In this document: positions 42,689 through 52,596 of the stretch, one piece after another
How the letters are laid out: each line of letters begins with the position of its first letter
Numbering within the stretch: the first letter of the stretch is position 1
Assembly: GCF_021233355.1 (NCBI RefSeq)
Contig: NZ_CP089507.1
Location: forward strand, 806,001 to 870,000
DNA: 64,000 nt
Reading direction: 5' to 3'
Source of the DNA: Luteimonas fraxinea
GTDB lineage: Bacteria > Pseudomonadota > Gammaproteobacteria > Xanthomonadales > Xanthomonadaceae
The notes under the pieces: model-generated
What the model was told of the DNA's origin: nothing
Databases searched by the model: none
The model's input: the letters and a program-made list of their open reading frames with translations, nothing else
Program-made: the position numbers and the translations under genes

Positions 42689-43045
42689 TCAGAACTGCAG
42701 ACCACCCTCGCGGGCAGCGTCGGCGAGTGCCTTGATACGACCGTGGTAGCGGTAACCCGAGCGGTCGAATGCGACCTTCTCGATACCCGCGGCCTTGGCC
42801 TTCTCTGCAATCGCACGACCCACCGCGGTTGCGGCGTCGGCGTTCTTGCCGTTCTTCAGGCCGCCCTTGACGTCGGACTGCGTGGTGTTGGCCGCAGCCA
42901 GCACCTTGGAACCATCCGAATTGAACAGCTGGGCGTAGATGTGCTGGCCGGTGCGCAGCACCGACAGGCGCGGCACGCCGAGGACACGGATGTGCGAACG
43001 CGTGGTCTTGGCGCGGCGCAGGCGGGCGTTGTTCTTGATGCTCAT
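42689..43045 (-). CDS. rplR: 50S ribosomal protein L18
   Basis: 5S rRNA-binding protein of the large subunit. The 118 residues include [20 protein letters not shown] and the C-terminal [24 protein letters not shown], conserved in L18. It follows rplF after 29 bp in the spc operon. Confidence 0.99.
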   Translation of the reverse strand: MSIKNNARLRRAKTTRSHIRVLGVPRLSVLRTGQHIYAQLFNSDGSKVLAAANTTQSDVKGGLKNGKNADAATAVGRAIAEKAKAAGIEKVAFDRSGYRYHGRIKALADAAREGGLQF

Positions 43046-43074
43046 GATCTTGATCCCCGGAAAGCGGATGGGCC

Positions 43075-43602
43075 TTAGGCCTTCTTGGCTTCCTTGCGAA
43101 TGATGGTCTCGTCGGAGTACTTCACGCCCTTGCCCTTGTACGGCTCCGGCGGACGGAATCCGCGGATCTTGGCGGCGACCTGACCGACGAGCTGCTTGTC
43201 TGCACCCTGGACCAGGATCTCGGTCTGGGTCGGCGTGGTCAGCGTGATGCCTTCCGGCGCCTGGAACACGACGGGATGCGAGAAACCGAGCGAGAGGTTC
43301 AGGTCCTTGCCCTGGACCGCTGCGCGGTAACCGACGCCGACCAGCTCTAGCTTGCGCTCGAAGCCCTGCGACACGCCGTGCACCATGTTCGCGACGATCG
43401 CGCGCAGGGTACCGGTGAGCGGGATCTGCGACGGATCATTGGCCGAAAGCAGCGCATTGCCGTCTTCGATGGTGATCTCGATATCCGACGGCTTGATGAG
43501 CGACAGGGTGCCCTTCGGGCCCTTCACGCTGACCAGCTCGGGCTGGATGTTGAGCTCGACACCCTTCGGAAGGGCGATCGGCTTCTTGGCAACTCGGGAC
43601 AT
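43075..43602 (-). CDS. rplF: 50S ribosomal protein L6
   Basis: Large-subunit protein near the factor-binding stalk base. The 175 residues comprise two repeated L6 domains, with [13 protein letters not shown] N-terminus, [21 protein letters not shown] and the C-terminal [13 protein letters not shown] signature. It is preceded by rpsH after 14 bp. Confidence 0.99.
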   Translation of the reverse strand: MSRVAKKPIALPKGVELNIQPELVSVKGPKGTLSLIKPSDIEITIEDGNALLSANDPSQIPLTGTLRAIVANMVHGVSQGFERKLELVGVGYRAAVQGKDLNLSLGFSHPVVFQAPEGITLTTPTQTEILVQGADKQLVGQVAAKIRGFRPPEPYKGKGVKYSDETIIRKEAKKA

Positions 43603-43616
43603 TGTGCGTTACTCCC

Positions 43617-44012
43617 TTAAGCCACGAAGCACAGGACTTCACCGCCGACACCGTGCTGGCGTGCCTTCGCGTCGGTCATGATGCCCTTGGACGTGGAAAT
43701 GATGGACACGCCCAGGCCGTTGAGGACCTTCGGCAGCGCGTCCTTGCCGCGGTACTGGCGCAGACCCGAGCGCGAGAAACGCTTCAGGGTCTCGATGACC
43801 GGACGGCCTTCGTAATACTTGAGAACGATCTCGAGTTCGGCCTTGGCGCCATTCTCGGTCACGCGGAAGTCGCTGATGTAACCCTCGTCCTTCAGGACGG
43901 TGGCGATTGCGACTTTGATCTTGGACGACGGCATCGACGCCGTCTGCTTGCCAACAGCGGCCGCATTGCGAATGCGGACCAGCATGTCGGCGATGGGATC
44001 AGTCATGCTCAT
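43617..44012 (-). CDS. rpsH: 30S ribosomal protein S8
   Basis: 16S rRNA-binding assembly protein; in E. coli it also represses the spc operon by binding the mRNA near rplE. The 131 residues start (M)[16 protein letters not shown] and end with [14 protein letters not shown], then GGEVLCFVA, as in all S8 proteins. ATG 44012 or the second ATG at 44006 could be used. A 141 bp gap with a strong stem-loop separates it from rpsN. Confidence 0.99.
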   Translation of the reverse strand: MSMTDPIADMLVRIRNAAAVGKQTASMPSSKIKVAIATVLKDEGYISDFRVTENGAKAELEIVLKYYEGRPVIETLKRFSRSGLRQYRGKDALPKVLNGLGVSIISTSKGIMTDAKARQHGVGGEVLCFVA

Positions 44013-44112
44013 GATGATTACCTTCTGAGTGCACCGATATCCGCTTGCGCGAACACTAGTTTTTGACCCGCACGGAACTCGGGCGGGGTACAGCGTGAGG
44101 GCCGGTATTCTA

Positions 44113-44140
44113 CAGGTCTGGCGCGCGAACGCCAGACCTG
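44113..44140 (-). other. strong stem-loop between rpsN and rpsH
   Basis: Perfect 11-bp inverted repeat CAGGTCTGGCG / CGCCAGACCTG with a 6-base loop, 13 bp past the rpsN stop. On the minus strand it is followed at once by TAGAAT, which resembles a -10 box. Possible attenuator, RNase processing site or promoter region. Confidence 0.65.
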
Positions 44141-44153
44141 CAGTGCGACGCTC

Positions 44154-44459
44154 TTACCAGCTGGCCTTGCGCAGGCCAGGCACGTCGCCGCGCATGGTGG
44201 CTTCGCGCAGCTTGTTGCGGCCGAGGCCGAACTTGCTGTAGACGGCACGCGGGCGGCCGGACAGCGCGCAACGCGTGGTCTGGCGGGCCGGCGACGAATC
44301 GCGCGGAAGCTTCTGCAGCTTGTTGACTGCGTCGGCCTTTTCTTCGTAACCCGCGGTCGGGCTGCTGATGATCTTCTTCAGCGCCTCACGCTTTTCGGCG
44401 TGCTGCTTGGCCAGCTTCTTGCGCTTGACCTCGCGGTTGATCATGGACGTCTTTGCCAT
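44154..44459 (-). CDS. rpsN: 30S ribosomal protein S14 (zinc-independent type)
   Basis: Head protein of the small subunit, 101 residues, of the long form without zinc-binding cysteines. It starts [17 protein letters not shown] and contains [21 protein letters not shown] and [12 protein letters not shown], typical of gammaproteobacterial S14. It is 18 bp downstream of rplE. Confidence 0.99.
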   Translation of the reverse strand: MAKTSMINREVKRKKLAKQHAEKREALKKIISSPTAGYEEKADAVNKLQKLPRDSSPARQTTRCALSGRPRAVYSKFGLGRNKLREATMRGDVPGLRKASW

Positions 44460-44477
44460 AAGTGCTCTGCCTTCGGA

Positions 44478-45020
44478 TCAGTTGCGGAACGGGAAGCGGA
44501 AGGCTTCCAGCAGGGCCTTGGCTTCTTCGTTGGTACGGGCGGTCGTGGTGATGGCGATGTCCATACCGCGGATCGCGTCGACGGCGTCGAAGTCGATTTC
44601 CGGGAAGATGATCTGTTCCTTCACGCCCATGTTGTAGTTGCCGCGACCATCGAACGAACGGCCGGACACACCACGGAAGTCGCGGACGCGCGGCAGCGCG
44701 ACGTTGACCAGGCGATCGAAGAACTCGTACATGCCATTGCGACGTAGCGTGACCTTGCAGCCGATCGGCCAGCCGTCGCGGATCTTGAACGAGGCCACCG
44801 ACACGCGCGACTTGGTCACCAGCGGCTTCTGGCCGCTGATCTTGGCCATGTCGGCGGTCGCGTTTTCCAGCACCTTCTTGTTCGCGGCAGCTTCGCCCAC
44901 GCCCATATTGATGGTGATCTTGCTCAGGCGCGGGACCTGCATGATGTTGGCGTAACCGAACTGCTCCATGAGCTTCGGTACCACCTCATCCTTGTAGAAC
45001 TGTTCCAGACGGGTCGTCAT
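44478..45020 (-). CDS. rplE: 50S ribosomal protein L5
   Basis: 5S rRNA-binding protein of the central protuberance, 180 residues. Diagnostic segments are [47 protein letters not shown], and the C-terminal [21 protein letters not shown] 45020 was chosen over longer open frame. It follows rplX after 10 bp. Confidence 0.99.
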   Translation of the reverse strand: MTTRLEQFYKDEVVPKLMEQFGYANIMQVPRLSKITINMGVGEAAANKKVLENATADMAKISGQKPLVTKSRVSVASFKIRDGWPIGCKVTLRRNGMYEFFDRLVNVALPRVRDFRGVSGRSFDGRGNYNMGVKEQIIFPEIDFDAVDAIRGMDIAITTTARTNEEAKALLEAFRFPFRN

Positions 45021-45030
45021 TTCTGCATCC

Positions 45031-45348
45031 TCAGGCGTCGAGCGCCTCACCGCTCGAGCGGAACACGCGCAGCGTGCGTCCATCCTCGAGTGTCTTGGTT
45101 CCAATGCGCTCGCCCTTGCCGGTGGCAGGGTTGAACGGCATCACGTTCGAAGCATGGATCGGCGCTTCGCGCTCGACCACACCACCGGCCTGACCCGCCT
45201 GCGGGTTCGGCTTGGTGTGGCGCTTGACGATGTTGATGTTCGAGACGACGACCTTCTCGCCGACCACGCGCACCACGTCACCACGCTTGCCCTTGTCTTT
45301 GCCGGCGATCACGATCACGTGGTCGCCCTTCTTGATTCGATTAGCCAT
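45031..45348 (-). CDS. rplX: 50S ribosomal protein L24
   Basis: Assembly-initiation protein of the large subunit, 105 residues. The KOW motif is at the N-terminus ([18 protein letters not shown]), followed by [14 protein letters not shown]. It is 14 bp downstream of rplN in the spc operon. Confidence 0.99.
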   Translation of the reverse strand: MANRIKKGDHVIVIAGKDKGKRGDVVRVVGEKVVVSNINIVKRHTKPNPQAGQAGGVVEREAPIHASNVMPFNPATGKGERIGTKTLEDGRTLRVFRSSGEALDA

Positions 45349-45362
45349 TTTCGTTTCTCCGC

Positions 45363-45731
45363 TCAGAGCACTTCAGGCGCGAGCGAGACGATCTTCATGA
45401 ACTTCTCGGAACGCAGTTCACGGGTCACGGGCCCGAAGATGCGGGTGCCGATCGGCTCCTGCTTGTTGTTGAGCAACACGGCGGCATTGCCGTCGAAGCG
45501 GATCAACGAACCGTCGGCACGACGCACACCCTTGCGGGTACGCACCACGACGGCGTCATAGACCTCGCCCTTCTTGACCTTGCCACGCGGAATCGCTTCC
45601 TTGATGGACACCTTGATGATGTCGCCGATGCCGGCGTAACGGCGCTTCGAGCCGCCCAGCACCTTGATGCACATCACTTCCTTGGCACCGCTGTTGTCCG
45701 CCACATCGAGGTGGCTCTGCATCTGGATCAT
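45363..45731 (-). CDS. rplN: 50S ribosomal protein L14
   Basis: Large-subunit protein at the inter-subunit bridge, 122 residues starting [20 protein letters not shown] and containing [19 protein letters not shown] and [13 protein letters not shown]. It opens the spc operon, 15 bp after rpsQ. No clear terminator separates it from the S10 operon, so the operons appear fused. Confidence 0.99.
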   Translation of the reverse strand: MIQMQSHLDVADNSGAKEVMCIKVLGGSKRRYAGIGDIIKVSIKEAIPRGKVKKGEVYDAVVVRTRKGVRRADGSLIRFDGNAAVLLNNKQEPIGTRIFGPVTRELRSEKFMKIVSLAPEVL

Positions 45732-45746
45732 GGTATGCCCTCCTCG

Positions 45747-46007
45747 TTATTCGGCGGCGCGCGTGACGATTTCCGCCACCCGCCAGTTCTTGGTCTTGGA
45801 CATCGGTGCAATCTCGACGACCTTCACGAGGTCGCCTTCCTGACACGCGTTCTCGGCATCGTGGGCATGGAGCTTGGTCGAACGCTTGATGTACTTGCCG
45901 TACAGGGCGTGCTTGACCTGACGCTCCACCAGCACGGTGACGGTCTTGTCCATCTTGTTGCTGACCACGCGGCCCTGGACCGTACGCTGCTTCTTTTCGG
46001 TATTCAT
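45747..46007 (-). CDS. rpsQ: 30S ribosomal protein S17
   Basis: 16S rRNA-binding OB-fold protein, 86 residues, with [21 protein letters not shown] and [15 protein letters not shown]. It is the last gene of the S10 operon, 10 bp after rpmC. Confidence 0.99.
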   Translation of the reverse strand: MNTEKKQRTVQGRVVSNKMDKTVTVLVERQVKHALYGKYIKRSTKLHAHDAENACQEGDLVKVVEIAPMSKTKNWRVAEIVTRAAE

Positions 46008-46017
46008 GGTCGGGTCC

Positions 46018-46206
46018 TTACTTCTTCTGACCGATCAGGGTGTTCACGCGCGCAATCTCGCGGCGCACCCGACGGGTGTCATGCGTCTTGGTCAGCTGGC
46101 CAGTGGCCTTCTGCATGCGGAGCGAGAAACGCTCCTTGTGCAGCTCGAGGAGATGCGACTGCAAATCCTCGACCGACTTCTCGCGGAGTTCCTTCGTCGT
46201 AGCCAT
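46018..46206 (-). CDS. rpmC: 50S ribosomal protein L29
   Basis: Small helical protein near the tunnel exit, 62 residues, with [20 protein letters not shown] and a C-terminal [17 protein letters not shown]. Its ATG overlaps the rplP stop by one base (TGATG). Confidence 0.98.
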   Translation of the reverse strand: MATTKELREKSVEDLQSHLLELHKERFSLRMQKATGQLTKTHDTRRVRREIARVNTLIGQKK

Positions 46207-46619
46207 CAGCGCACCGTCCGGGTCACGAATTGGGTGGTGACCGACAGCTTCGCGGCGGCCAGGCGGAACGCTTCACGCGCCACCTCCTCCTCGACACCCT
46301 CGATCTCGAAGATCATGCGGCCGGGCTGGATCTGCGCGACCCAGTACTCGACGCTGCCCTTGCCGGAGCCCATTCGGACTTCGATCGGCTTCTTGGTGAT
46401 CGGCTTGTCCGGGAACACGCGGATCCACATCTTGCCGCCGCGCTTGACGTGGCGGCTGATGGAACGACGACCGGCTTCGATCTGACGTGCGGTCAGCTGG
46501 CCGGTTGCGGTGGACCGCAGACCGAATTCGCCGAAGCTGACTGCGTTGCCGCTCCATGCCAGGCCGTCGTTACGGCCCTTGTGCATCTTGCGGTATTTGG
46601 TTCGCTTGGGTTGCAACAT
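46206..46619 (-). CDS. rplP: 50S ribosomal protein L16
   Basis: Large-subunit protein near the A site, 137 residues starting [17 protein letters not shown]. Diagnostic parts are [41 protein letters not shown] and [13 protein letters not shown], the last around the arginine hydroxylated in E. coli L16. It is 2 bp downstream of rpsC. Confidence 0.99.
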   Translation of the reverse strand: MLQPKRTKYRKMHKGRNDGLAWSGNAVSFGEFGLRSTATGQLTARQIEAGRRSISRHVKRGGKMWIRVFPDKPITKKPIEVRMGSGKGSVEYWVAQIQPGRMIFEIEGVEEEVAREAFRLAAAKLSVTTQFVTRTVR

Positions 46620-46621
46620 GA

Positions 46622-47362
46622 TTAGTCCCTCGCCTCGCGCTCGCGACGCGGACCCCGACGATCGCGGTCATTGCGATCACCACGGTCTCCGCCACGCGGC
46701 GTGTCGTCCTGCTTCTCCTGGCCCACCTGGCTGAAATCGAAGATTTCGCCCTTGTAGATCCAGGTCTTGATGCCGATGATCCCGTAGGTCGTCTTGGCTT
46801 CGGCGAAGCCGTAGTCGACGTCGGCGCGGAGGGTGTGCAACGGCACGCGACCTTCGCGGTACCACTCCGAACGTGCGATCTCGGCGCCGTTGAGGCGGCC
46901 GGCGACGTTGACCTTGATGCCCAGTGCGCCGAGGCGCATCGCGTTACCGACAGCGCGCTTCATCGCGCGGCGGAACATGATGCGACGCTCGAGCTGCTGC
47001 GCGATCGACTCGGCCACCAGCTGCGCGTCGAGTTCCGGCTTGCGGACCTCGGTCACATTGATGTGCGCCGGAACGCCCATCATGTCGCTGACGTCCTTGC
47101 GCAGCTTCTCGATGTCCTCGCCGCGCTTGCCGATCACCACGCCCGGACGGGCGGTGTGGATCGTCACGCGCGCCGTCTTTGCCGGACGCTCGATCAGGAT
47201 CTTGCTGATGCCGGCCGAAGCGAGACGCTTGCGCAGCATCTCGCGGACCTTCAGGTCGGCGACGAGGTAGTCGGCGTATTCCTTCTTGCCGGCATACCAC
47301 TTGGAATTCCAGTCCTTGGCGATGCCGAGGCGGATGCCGATGGGATGAACTTTGTGACCCAT
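46622..47362 (-). CDS. rpsC: 30S ribosomal protein S3
   Basis: mRNA-entry protein of the small subunit, 246 residues. It has the N-terminal [19 protein letters not shown], the KH domain with [17 protein letters not shown], and the C-terminal domain with [17 protein letters not shown]. The tail is extended and strongly charged (Asp/Arg repeats), as in other xanthomonads. It is 1 bp downstream of rplV. Confidence 0.99.
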   Translation of the reverse strand: MGHKVHPIGIRLGIAKDWNSKWYAGKKEYADYLVADLKVREMLRKRLASAGISKILIERPAKTARVTIHTARPGVVIGKRGEDIEKLRKDVSDMMGVPAHINVTEVRKPELDAQLVAESIAQQLERRIMFRRAMKRAVGNAMRLGALGIKVNVAGRLNGAEIARSEWYREGRVPLHTLRADVDYGFAEAKTTYGIIGIKTWIYKGEIFDFSQVGQEKQDDTPRGGDRGDRNDRDRRGPRREREARD

Positions 47363-47363
47363 A

Positions 47364-47756
47364 TTACTTGCCCTCTCCCACGACGACGGTGATGTGGCTG
47401 GTGCGCTTGAGGATGCGAGTACCGCGTCCCTTTGCGCGCGCCATGAAGCGCTTCAGCGTCGGACCTTCGTCGACCGTGATGGTGGCGATCGTGAGTTCGT
47501 CGACGTCCGCGCCAGCGTTGTTCTCGGCGTTGGCGATGGCCGACTCGACGACCTTCTTGATCATGTGAGCGGCTTTCTTGTCCGAGAACTTCAGCAGGCC
47601 GACGGCGCGTTCGACCGGCAGACCACGGACCTGGTCAGCGACCAGACGTGCCTTCTGCGGCGAAATGCGCGCGGTGCGAAGGATCGCGGTGCGCTTGTTG
47701 ACCTCGGTGCGAGCGCGCTTCTGCTCTTCGAGGCGGGCTTTCGTTGCCTTGTCCAT
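47364..47756 (-). CDS. rplV: 50S ribosomal protein L22, with N-terminal extension
   Basis: Tunnel-wall protein whose beta-hairpin reaches the constriction. The core ([20 protein letters not shown] onward, ending [16 protein letters not shown]) is standard. The product has 130 residues against 110 in E. coli because about 20 basic residues ([20 protein letters not shown]) precede the core. No later in-frame start would remove this extension, and the ATG sits 10 bp from rpsS, so it seems genuine. Confidence 0.97.
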   Translation of the reverse strand: MDKATKARLEEQKRARTEVNKRTAILRTARISPQKARLVADQVRGLPVERAVGLLKFSDKKAAHMIKKVVESAIANAENNAGADVDELTIATITVDEGPTLKRFMARAKGRGTRILKRTSHITVVVGEGK

Positions 47757-47766
47757 TGTGCGCTCC

Positions 47767-48039
47767 TTACCTGCCCGACTTCTTGTCGCCGCCGTGACCC
47801 TTGAAGGTCCGCGTCAACGCGAATTCGCCGAGCTTGTGGCCAACCATGTTCTCGTTGACCAGCACCGGGACGTGGTTCTTGCCGTTATGGATAGCGATGG
47901 TGAAACCGATCATGTCCGGCAGAACCATCGAGCGACGCGACCAGGTCTTGATCGGCTTCTTGGTGTTGGTGCCCGCGGCTTCCACCTTCTTGACGAGGTG
48001 GTGGTCGACGAACGGACCCTTCTTGAGTGAACGTGCCAT
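47767..48039 (-). CDS. rpsS: 30S ribosomal protein S19
   Basis: Head protein that contacts S13 and the A-site finger, 90 residues. It starts [19 protein letters not shown] and contains [20 protein letters not shown] and [16 protein letters not shown]. It is 6 bp downstream of rplB. Confidence 0.99.
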   Translation of the reverse strand: MARSLKKGPFVDHHLVKKVEAAGTNTKKPIKTWSRRSMVLPDMIGFTIAIHNGKNHVPVLVNENMVGHKLGEFALTRTFKGHGGDKKSGR

Positions 48040-48045
48040 GGTCTA

Positions 48046-48873
48046 TCAGCTCCTGCGATCGCGCACGATGAACTGCTGCGTCCGCTTGTTATGGCGGGTC
48101 TTGTAGCCCTTGGTCGGAACGCCCCAGGGAGTAACCGGGTGCGGGTTGCCCTGACCGGCCTTCGCTTCACCACCGCCGTGCGGATGGTCGACCGGGTTCA
48201 TGGCCGCGCCGCGGACGGTCGGCTTGACGCCGCGCCAGCGCTTCGCACCGGCCTTGCCCAGCTTCTCGAGGCTGTGCTCGTCGTTGCTGACCTCGCCGAT
48301 CGTGGCGCGGCACTCGGACGGCACGCGACGCACTTCGCCCGAACGCAGACGCACGGTGGCGTAGACGCCTTCGCGCGAGACCAGCTGCACGCCGGCACCG
48401 GCGGCGCGCGCGATCTGCGCACCCTTGCCCGGCTTCATCTCGATGCAGTGGATCGTCGAACCGACCGGGATGTTGCGCAGCGGCAGCGTGTTACCCGTCT
48501 TGATCGGGGCATCCGAACCGGAGATCACCTGGTCGCCGGCCTTCAGGCCCTTCGGCGCGACGATGTAACGGCGCTCGCCGTCGACATAGCACAGCAGCGC
48601 GATGTGGGCGGTACGGTTCGGGTCATATTCGATGCGCTCGACGCGCGCCGGAATGCCTTCCTTGTCCCGCTTGAAATCGACGATGCGGTAGTGCTGCTTG
48701 TGGCCACCACCGATGTGACGGGTGGTGATGCGGCCGTGGTGGTTGCGACCACCGGTGTTGGTCTTCTTCTCGACCAGCGCAGCGTGCGGAGCACCCTTGT
48801 GCAGATCGGGGTGCACGACGCGGACCGCGGAACGGCGGCCGGGCGAAGTGGGCTTGAACTTCATCAATGGCAT
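48046..48873 (-). CDS. rplB: 50S ribosomal protein L2
   Basis: Core large-subunit protein needed for subunit association and peptidyl transfer, 275 residues. Key segments are [20 protein letters not shown] near the N-terminus and [20 protein letters not shown] near the C-terminus, including the conserved histidine of the [10 protein letters not shown] loop. It is 10 bp downstream of rplW in the S10 operon. Confidence 0.99.
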   Translation of the reverse strand: MPLMKFKPTSPGRRSAVRVVHPDLHKGAPHAALVEKKTNTGGRNHHGRITTRHIGGGHKQHYRIVDFKRDKEGIPARVERIEYDPNRTAHIALLCYVDGERRYIVAPKGLKAGDQVISGSDAPIKTGNTLPLRNIPVGSTIHCIEMKPGKGAQIARAAGAGVQLVSREGVYATVRLRSGEVRRVPSECRATIGEVSNDEHSLEKLGKAGAKRWRGVKPTVRGAAMNPVDHPHGGGEAKAGQGNPHPVTPWGVPTKGYKTRHNKRTQQFIVRDRRS

Positions 48874-48883
48874 CGGGGCTTCC

Positions 48884-49183
48884 TCAGACCTTCGCGTTCA
48901 TGACGTCGATCGACTGGCCGTCGGCCAGCTTCACGTAGGCCTTGCGCCAATCGCCGCGGGTGCCCTGGCGCTGACGGAAGGACTTGTTCTTGCCCTTCAC
49001 GTTCAACACATTGACGGCCTCGACCTTGACGTCGAACAGCTTCTCGATCGCGGCCTTGATGTCCGCCTTGGTGGCGACCGTCGAGACTTCGAACGCGTAC
49101 TGGTTGGACACTTCCTGCAGGCGCGCGGTCTTTTCGGACACACGCGGCGCACGGATCACTTCATAGAGCTTGGCGTCGTTCAT
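48884..49183 (-). CDS. rplW: 50S ribosomal protein L23
   Basis: Tunnel-exit protein that docks trigger factor and SRP, 99 residues with [15 protein letters not shown] and [23 protein letters not shown] 49183 overlaps the rplD stop by 4 bp (ATGA); a GTG three codons upstream is a less likely start. Confidence 0.98.
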   Translation of the reverse strand: MNDAKLYEVIRAPRVSEKTARLQEVSNQYAFEVSTVATKADIKAAIEKLFDVKVEAVNVLNVKGKNKSFRQRQGTRGDWRKAYVKLADGQSIDVMNAKV

Positions 49184-49785
49184 GCCAGCCACTCCTCGAT
49201 CTTCTTCACCGCATCGGTGGTGATCAGCACGGTATCGGCGCCGACCAGCGCGACCGGATCCAGACCCTGCACGTCGCGGATCTCGACGTACGGCAGGTTG
49301 CGTGCCGACAGGTACAGGTGCTCCGAAGCGTCTTCGGTCACGATCAGCGGGCGCTTGCCCAGATCGAATTCCTTGAGCTTGGCGACCATGCCGCTGGTCT
49401 TGGTCTCGGAGAGGTCGAACGTCTCGACGACGGTCAGACGGCCCTGGCGGTTGAGCTCGGACAGGATCGCCGACATCGCCGCGCGGTACATCTTGCGATT
49501 GACCTTCTGCTCGAAGCTGCGCGGCTTGGCCGCGAAGGTCACGCCACCGCCGACGAAGATCGGAGCCGTCAGCGCGCCGTGACGCGCACCGCCGCCCTTC
49601 TGCTTCTTCGACTTCTTGGTCGTGCCGTTGACTTCAGAGCGCGTCTTCTGCGCCTTGGTGCCAGCGCGACCGGCGTTGCGATAGGCAACGACGACCTGGT
49701 GGACCAGGTTTTCGCTGAAATCGCGGCCGAAGACTTCGTCGGAGACCGACAGCTTCGTGCTGCTGTTGTTGATTGCGAGTTCCAT
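49180..49785 (-). CDS. rplD: 50S ribosomal protein L4
   Basis: Tunnel protein and, in E. coli, the repressor of the S10 operon. The 201 residues include [20 protein letters not shown] and [16 protein letters not shown], the extended loop that lines the tunnel. It is coupled to rplW by a 4 bp overlap and lies 11 bp after rplC. Confidence 0.99.
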   Translation of the reverse strand: MELAINNSSTKLSVSDEVFGRDFSENLVHQVVVAYRNAGRAGTKAQKTRSEVNGTTKKSKKQKGGGARHGALTAPIFVGGGVTFAAKPRSFEQKVNRKMYRAAMSAILSELNRQGRLTVVETFDLSETKTSGMVAKLKEFDLGKRPLIVTEDASEHLYLSARNLPYVEIRDVQGLDPVALVGADTVLITTDAVKKIEEWLA

Positions 49786-49796
49786 CGTGCTACTCC

Positions 49797-50450
49797 TTAT
49801 GCCTTGCTCGACGGACGCACGATCACGTCACCGCCCGGCGCGCCAGGTACGGCGCCCTTGACGGCGATCAGGCCGCGCTCGGCGTCGACCTGCACGATCT
49901 GCAGGCGCTGCGTGGTCTGCACGTCGGCACCCATGTGGCCGGACATCTTCTTGCCCGGAAACACGCGGCCCGGCGTCTGGCGCTGACCGAGCGAACCCGG
50001 CTGGCGGTGCGACAGCGAGTTACCGTGCGTCGCGTCGCCCATCTTGAAGTTCCAGCGCTTGATCGTGCCCTGGAAGCCTTTGCCCTTCGTGACGCCCTGG
50101 ACGTCGACGATCTGGCCCACTTCGAAGATGTCGGCCCTGATCTCGCCACCGACGCTGAAGTCGGCGATCTTGTCGTCGGCCACGCGGAGCTCCCACAGGC
50201 CGCGGCCGGCTTCGACCTTCGCCTTGGCGAGGTGACCGGTTTCCGGCTTGTTGAGCAGCGATGCGCGCTTGACGCCTGCGGTGATCTGCACGGCGCTGTA
50301 ACCGTCGGTCTCGACGGTCTTGATCTGGGTGATGCGGTTCGGGGTTGCCTCGATCAGCGTCACCGGCACGGACTTGCCGTCTTCGGTGAACACTCGGCTC
50401 ATGCCGGCCTTACGGCCGACGATGCCCAACGAATGAATCTTCGCGGTCAT
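49797..50450 (-). CDS. rplC: 50S ribosomal protein L3
   Basis: Early-assembly protein whose loop reaches the peptidyl transferase centre, 217 residues. It has [20 protein letters not shown] near the N-terminus and [20 protein letters not shown], including the glutamine methylated by PrmB in E. coli. It is 10 bp downstream of rpsJ. Confidence 0.99.
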   Translation of the reverse strand: MTAKIHSLGIVGRKAGMSRVFTEDGKSVPVTLIEATPNRITQIKTVETDGYSAVQITAGVKRASLLNKPETGHLAKAKVEAGRGLWELRVADDKIADFSVGGEIRADIFEVGQIVDVQGVTKGKGFQGTIKRWNFKMGDATHGNSLSHRQPGSLGQRQTPGRVFPGKKMSGHMGADVQTTQRLQIVQVDAERGLIAVKGAVPGAPGGDVIVRPSSKA

Positions 50451-50460
50451 GGTGCGGTCC

Positions 50461-50772
50461 TCAGGTCAGCTTGATCTGGACGTCGACGCCGGCTGCGAGC
50501 TCAAGCTTCATCAGCGCATCAACGGTCTTGTCGTTCGGGTCGACTATGTCCAGCACGCGCTTGTGCGTGCGGGTCTCGTACTGGTCACGCGCATCCTTGT
50601 CGACGTGCGGCGACGTCAGGATGGTGTAACGCTCGATCTTGGTCGGCAGCGGGATCGGGCCGCGCACCTGTGCACCGGTACGCTTCGCGGTCTCGACGAT
50701 CTCGCTTGCCGAGCGATCGATCAGGCGGTGATCGAATGCCTTGAGGCGGATCCGGATTTTTTGGTCCGTCAT
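50461..50772 (-). CDS. rpsJ: 30S ribosomal protein S10
   Basis: Small-subunit head protein and NusE transcription antitermination factor, 103 residues. It starts [19 protein letters not shown] and contains [25 protein letters not shown] 50772 was chosen; the frame above is not S10-like. It is the first gene of the S10 operon and lies 539 bp downstream of tuf. Confidence 0.99.
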   Translation of the reverse strand: MTDQKIRIRLKAFDHRLIDRSASEIVETAKRTGAQVRGPIPLPTKIERYTILTSPHVDKDARDQYETRTHKRVLDIVDPNDKTVDALMKLELAAGVDVQIKLT

Positions 50773-51144
50773 GACGGAAATATCCTTGGTTGAAAGAGCG
50801 ACGGGCCTGCGGCTGGGTGCGCAGAACCCCATTGATTCGTGGCTGTCCGAGGCATTCACCCGCGCCCCGGGGCCGTTCCATGTAAAACAAAAGGCAGACC
50901 GGTTTCCCGATCCGCCCAGATCACAGAAATACAGACGCGGTGATCCGCTCCATCCCTTCGTGCTCCGGACATTTCCGGAACGGGTGGAGCACAGCCTCGC
51001 GACATTTCCGTGTCTGGCGAAGACGAGGGCATCCTGCACCTCATTTCGCGATTTCGCGGACATCCGATGAAGGCCTGCCCGCGAGGGTCTTGCATCATAG
51101 CGGGTATCGACGGGTGGGCGCAAGCCCTGCCCCTCGAAGACCGG
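50773..51144. promoter_or_regulatory. leader/promoter region upstream of rpsJ
   Basis: About 370 bp with no convincing gene. It must hold the S10 operon promoter and leader; in E. coli this leader is the target of L4 control. A spaced inverted repeat GTGCTCC / GGAGCAC (50960-50992) encloses TTCCGGAA, and an A+T-rich patch lies near 50880-50890. I could not place promoter boxes with confidence. Confidence 0.45.
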
Positions 51145-51171
51145 ACGGACCGGCTGGGCCGGTCCGTTTTT
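51145..51171 (+). terminator. intrinsic terminator facing the plus strand
   Basis: Perfect 9-bp stem ACGGACCGG / CCGGTCCGT, 5-base loop, then TTTTT on the plus strand. The known genes here all run on the minus strand, so this terminator either ends a short plus-strand transcript from 50773-51144 or blocks antisense transcription into tuf. It lacks a T tract for minus-strand transcripts. Confidence 0.7.
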
Positions 51172-51176
51172 CGATC

Positions 51177-51269
51177 GTCATTCCCGCGTAGGCGGGAATC
51201 CAGGGACTTTCGTTTTTACCTGGAATTTCGGGCTGAAAGTCACTGGATCCCCGCCTGCGCGGGGATGAC
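51177..51269. repeat. REP pair (BIME-like) between tuf and rpsJ
   Basis: Two inverted copies: GTCATTCCCGC-GTA-GGCGGGAATCCAGG near 51177-51204, and CTGGATCCCCGCC-TGC-GCGGGGATGAC near 51244-51269. They are joined by complementary GACTTTC and GAAAGTC arms. Related to the repeat at 21502-21557. It lies 43 bp beyond the tuf stop. Confidence 0.85.
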
Positions 51270-51311
51270 CTTCCGGCAGCCACGCGCGCGATGCGCGCGT
51301 GGGCCGTCAGG

Positions 51312-52502
<1,191 letters not shown>

Positions 52503-52529
52503 GGTGATTCACCTTTCTATCTATTGATT

Positions 52530-52591
52530 CGGGATTGGAAACTGGGATCCGGAAATCCGGCACCGCGTTGCGGCGCCGGATTCCAATCCCG
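52530..52591 (-). other. long stem-loop between fusA and tuf
   Basis: Outer arms CGGGATTGGAA / TTCCAATCCCG (52530-52540, 52581-52591) enclose inner arms AATCCGGC / GCCGGATT (52554-52561, 52575-52582). It fills most of the 94 bp gap. No T tract; it could decouple expression of tuf from fusA. Confidence 0.7.
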
Positions 52592-52596
52592 AGGGA

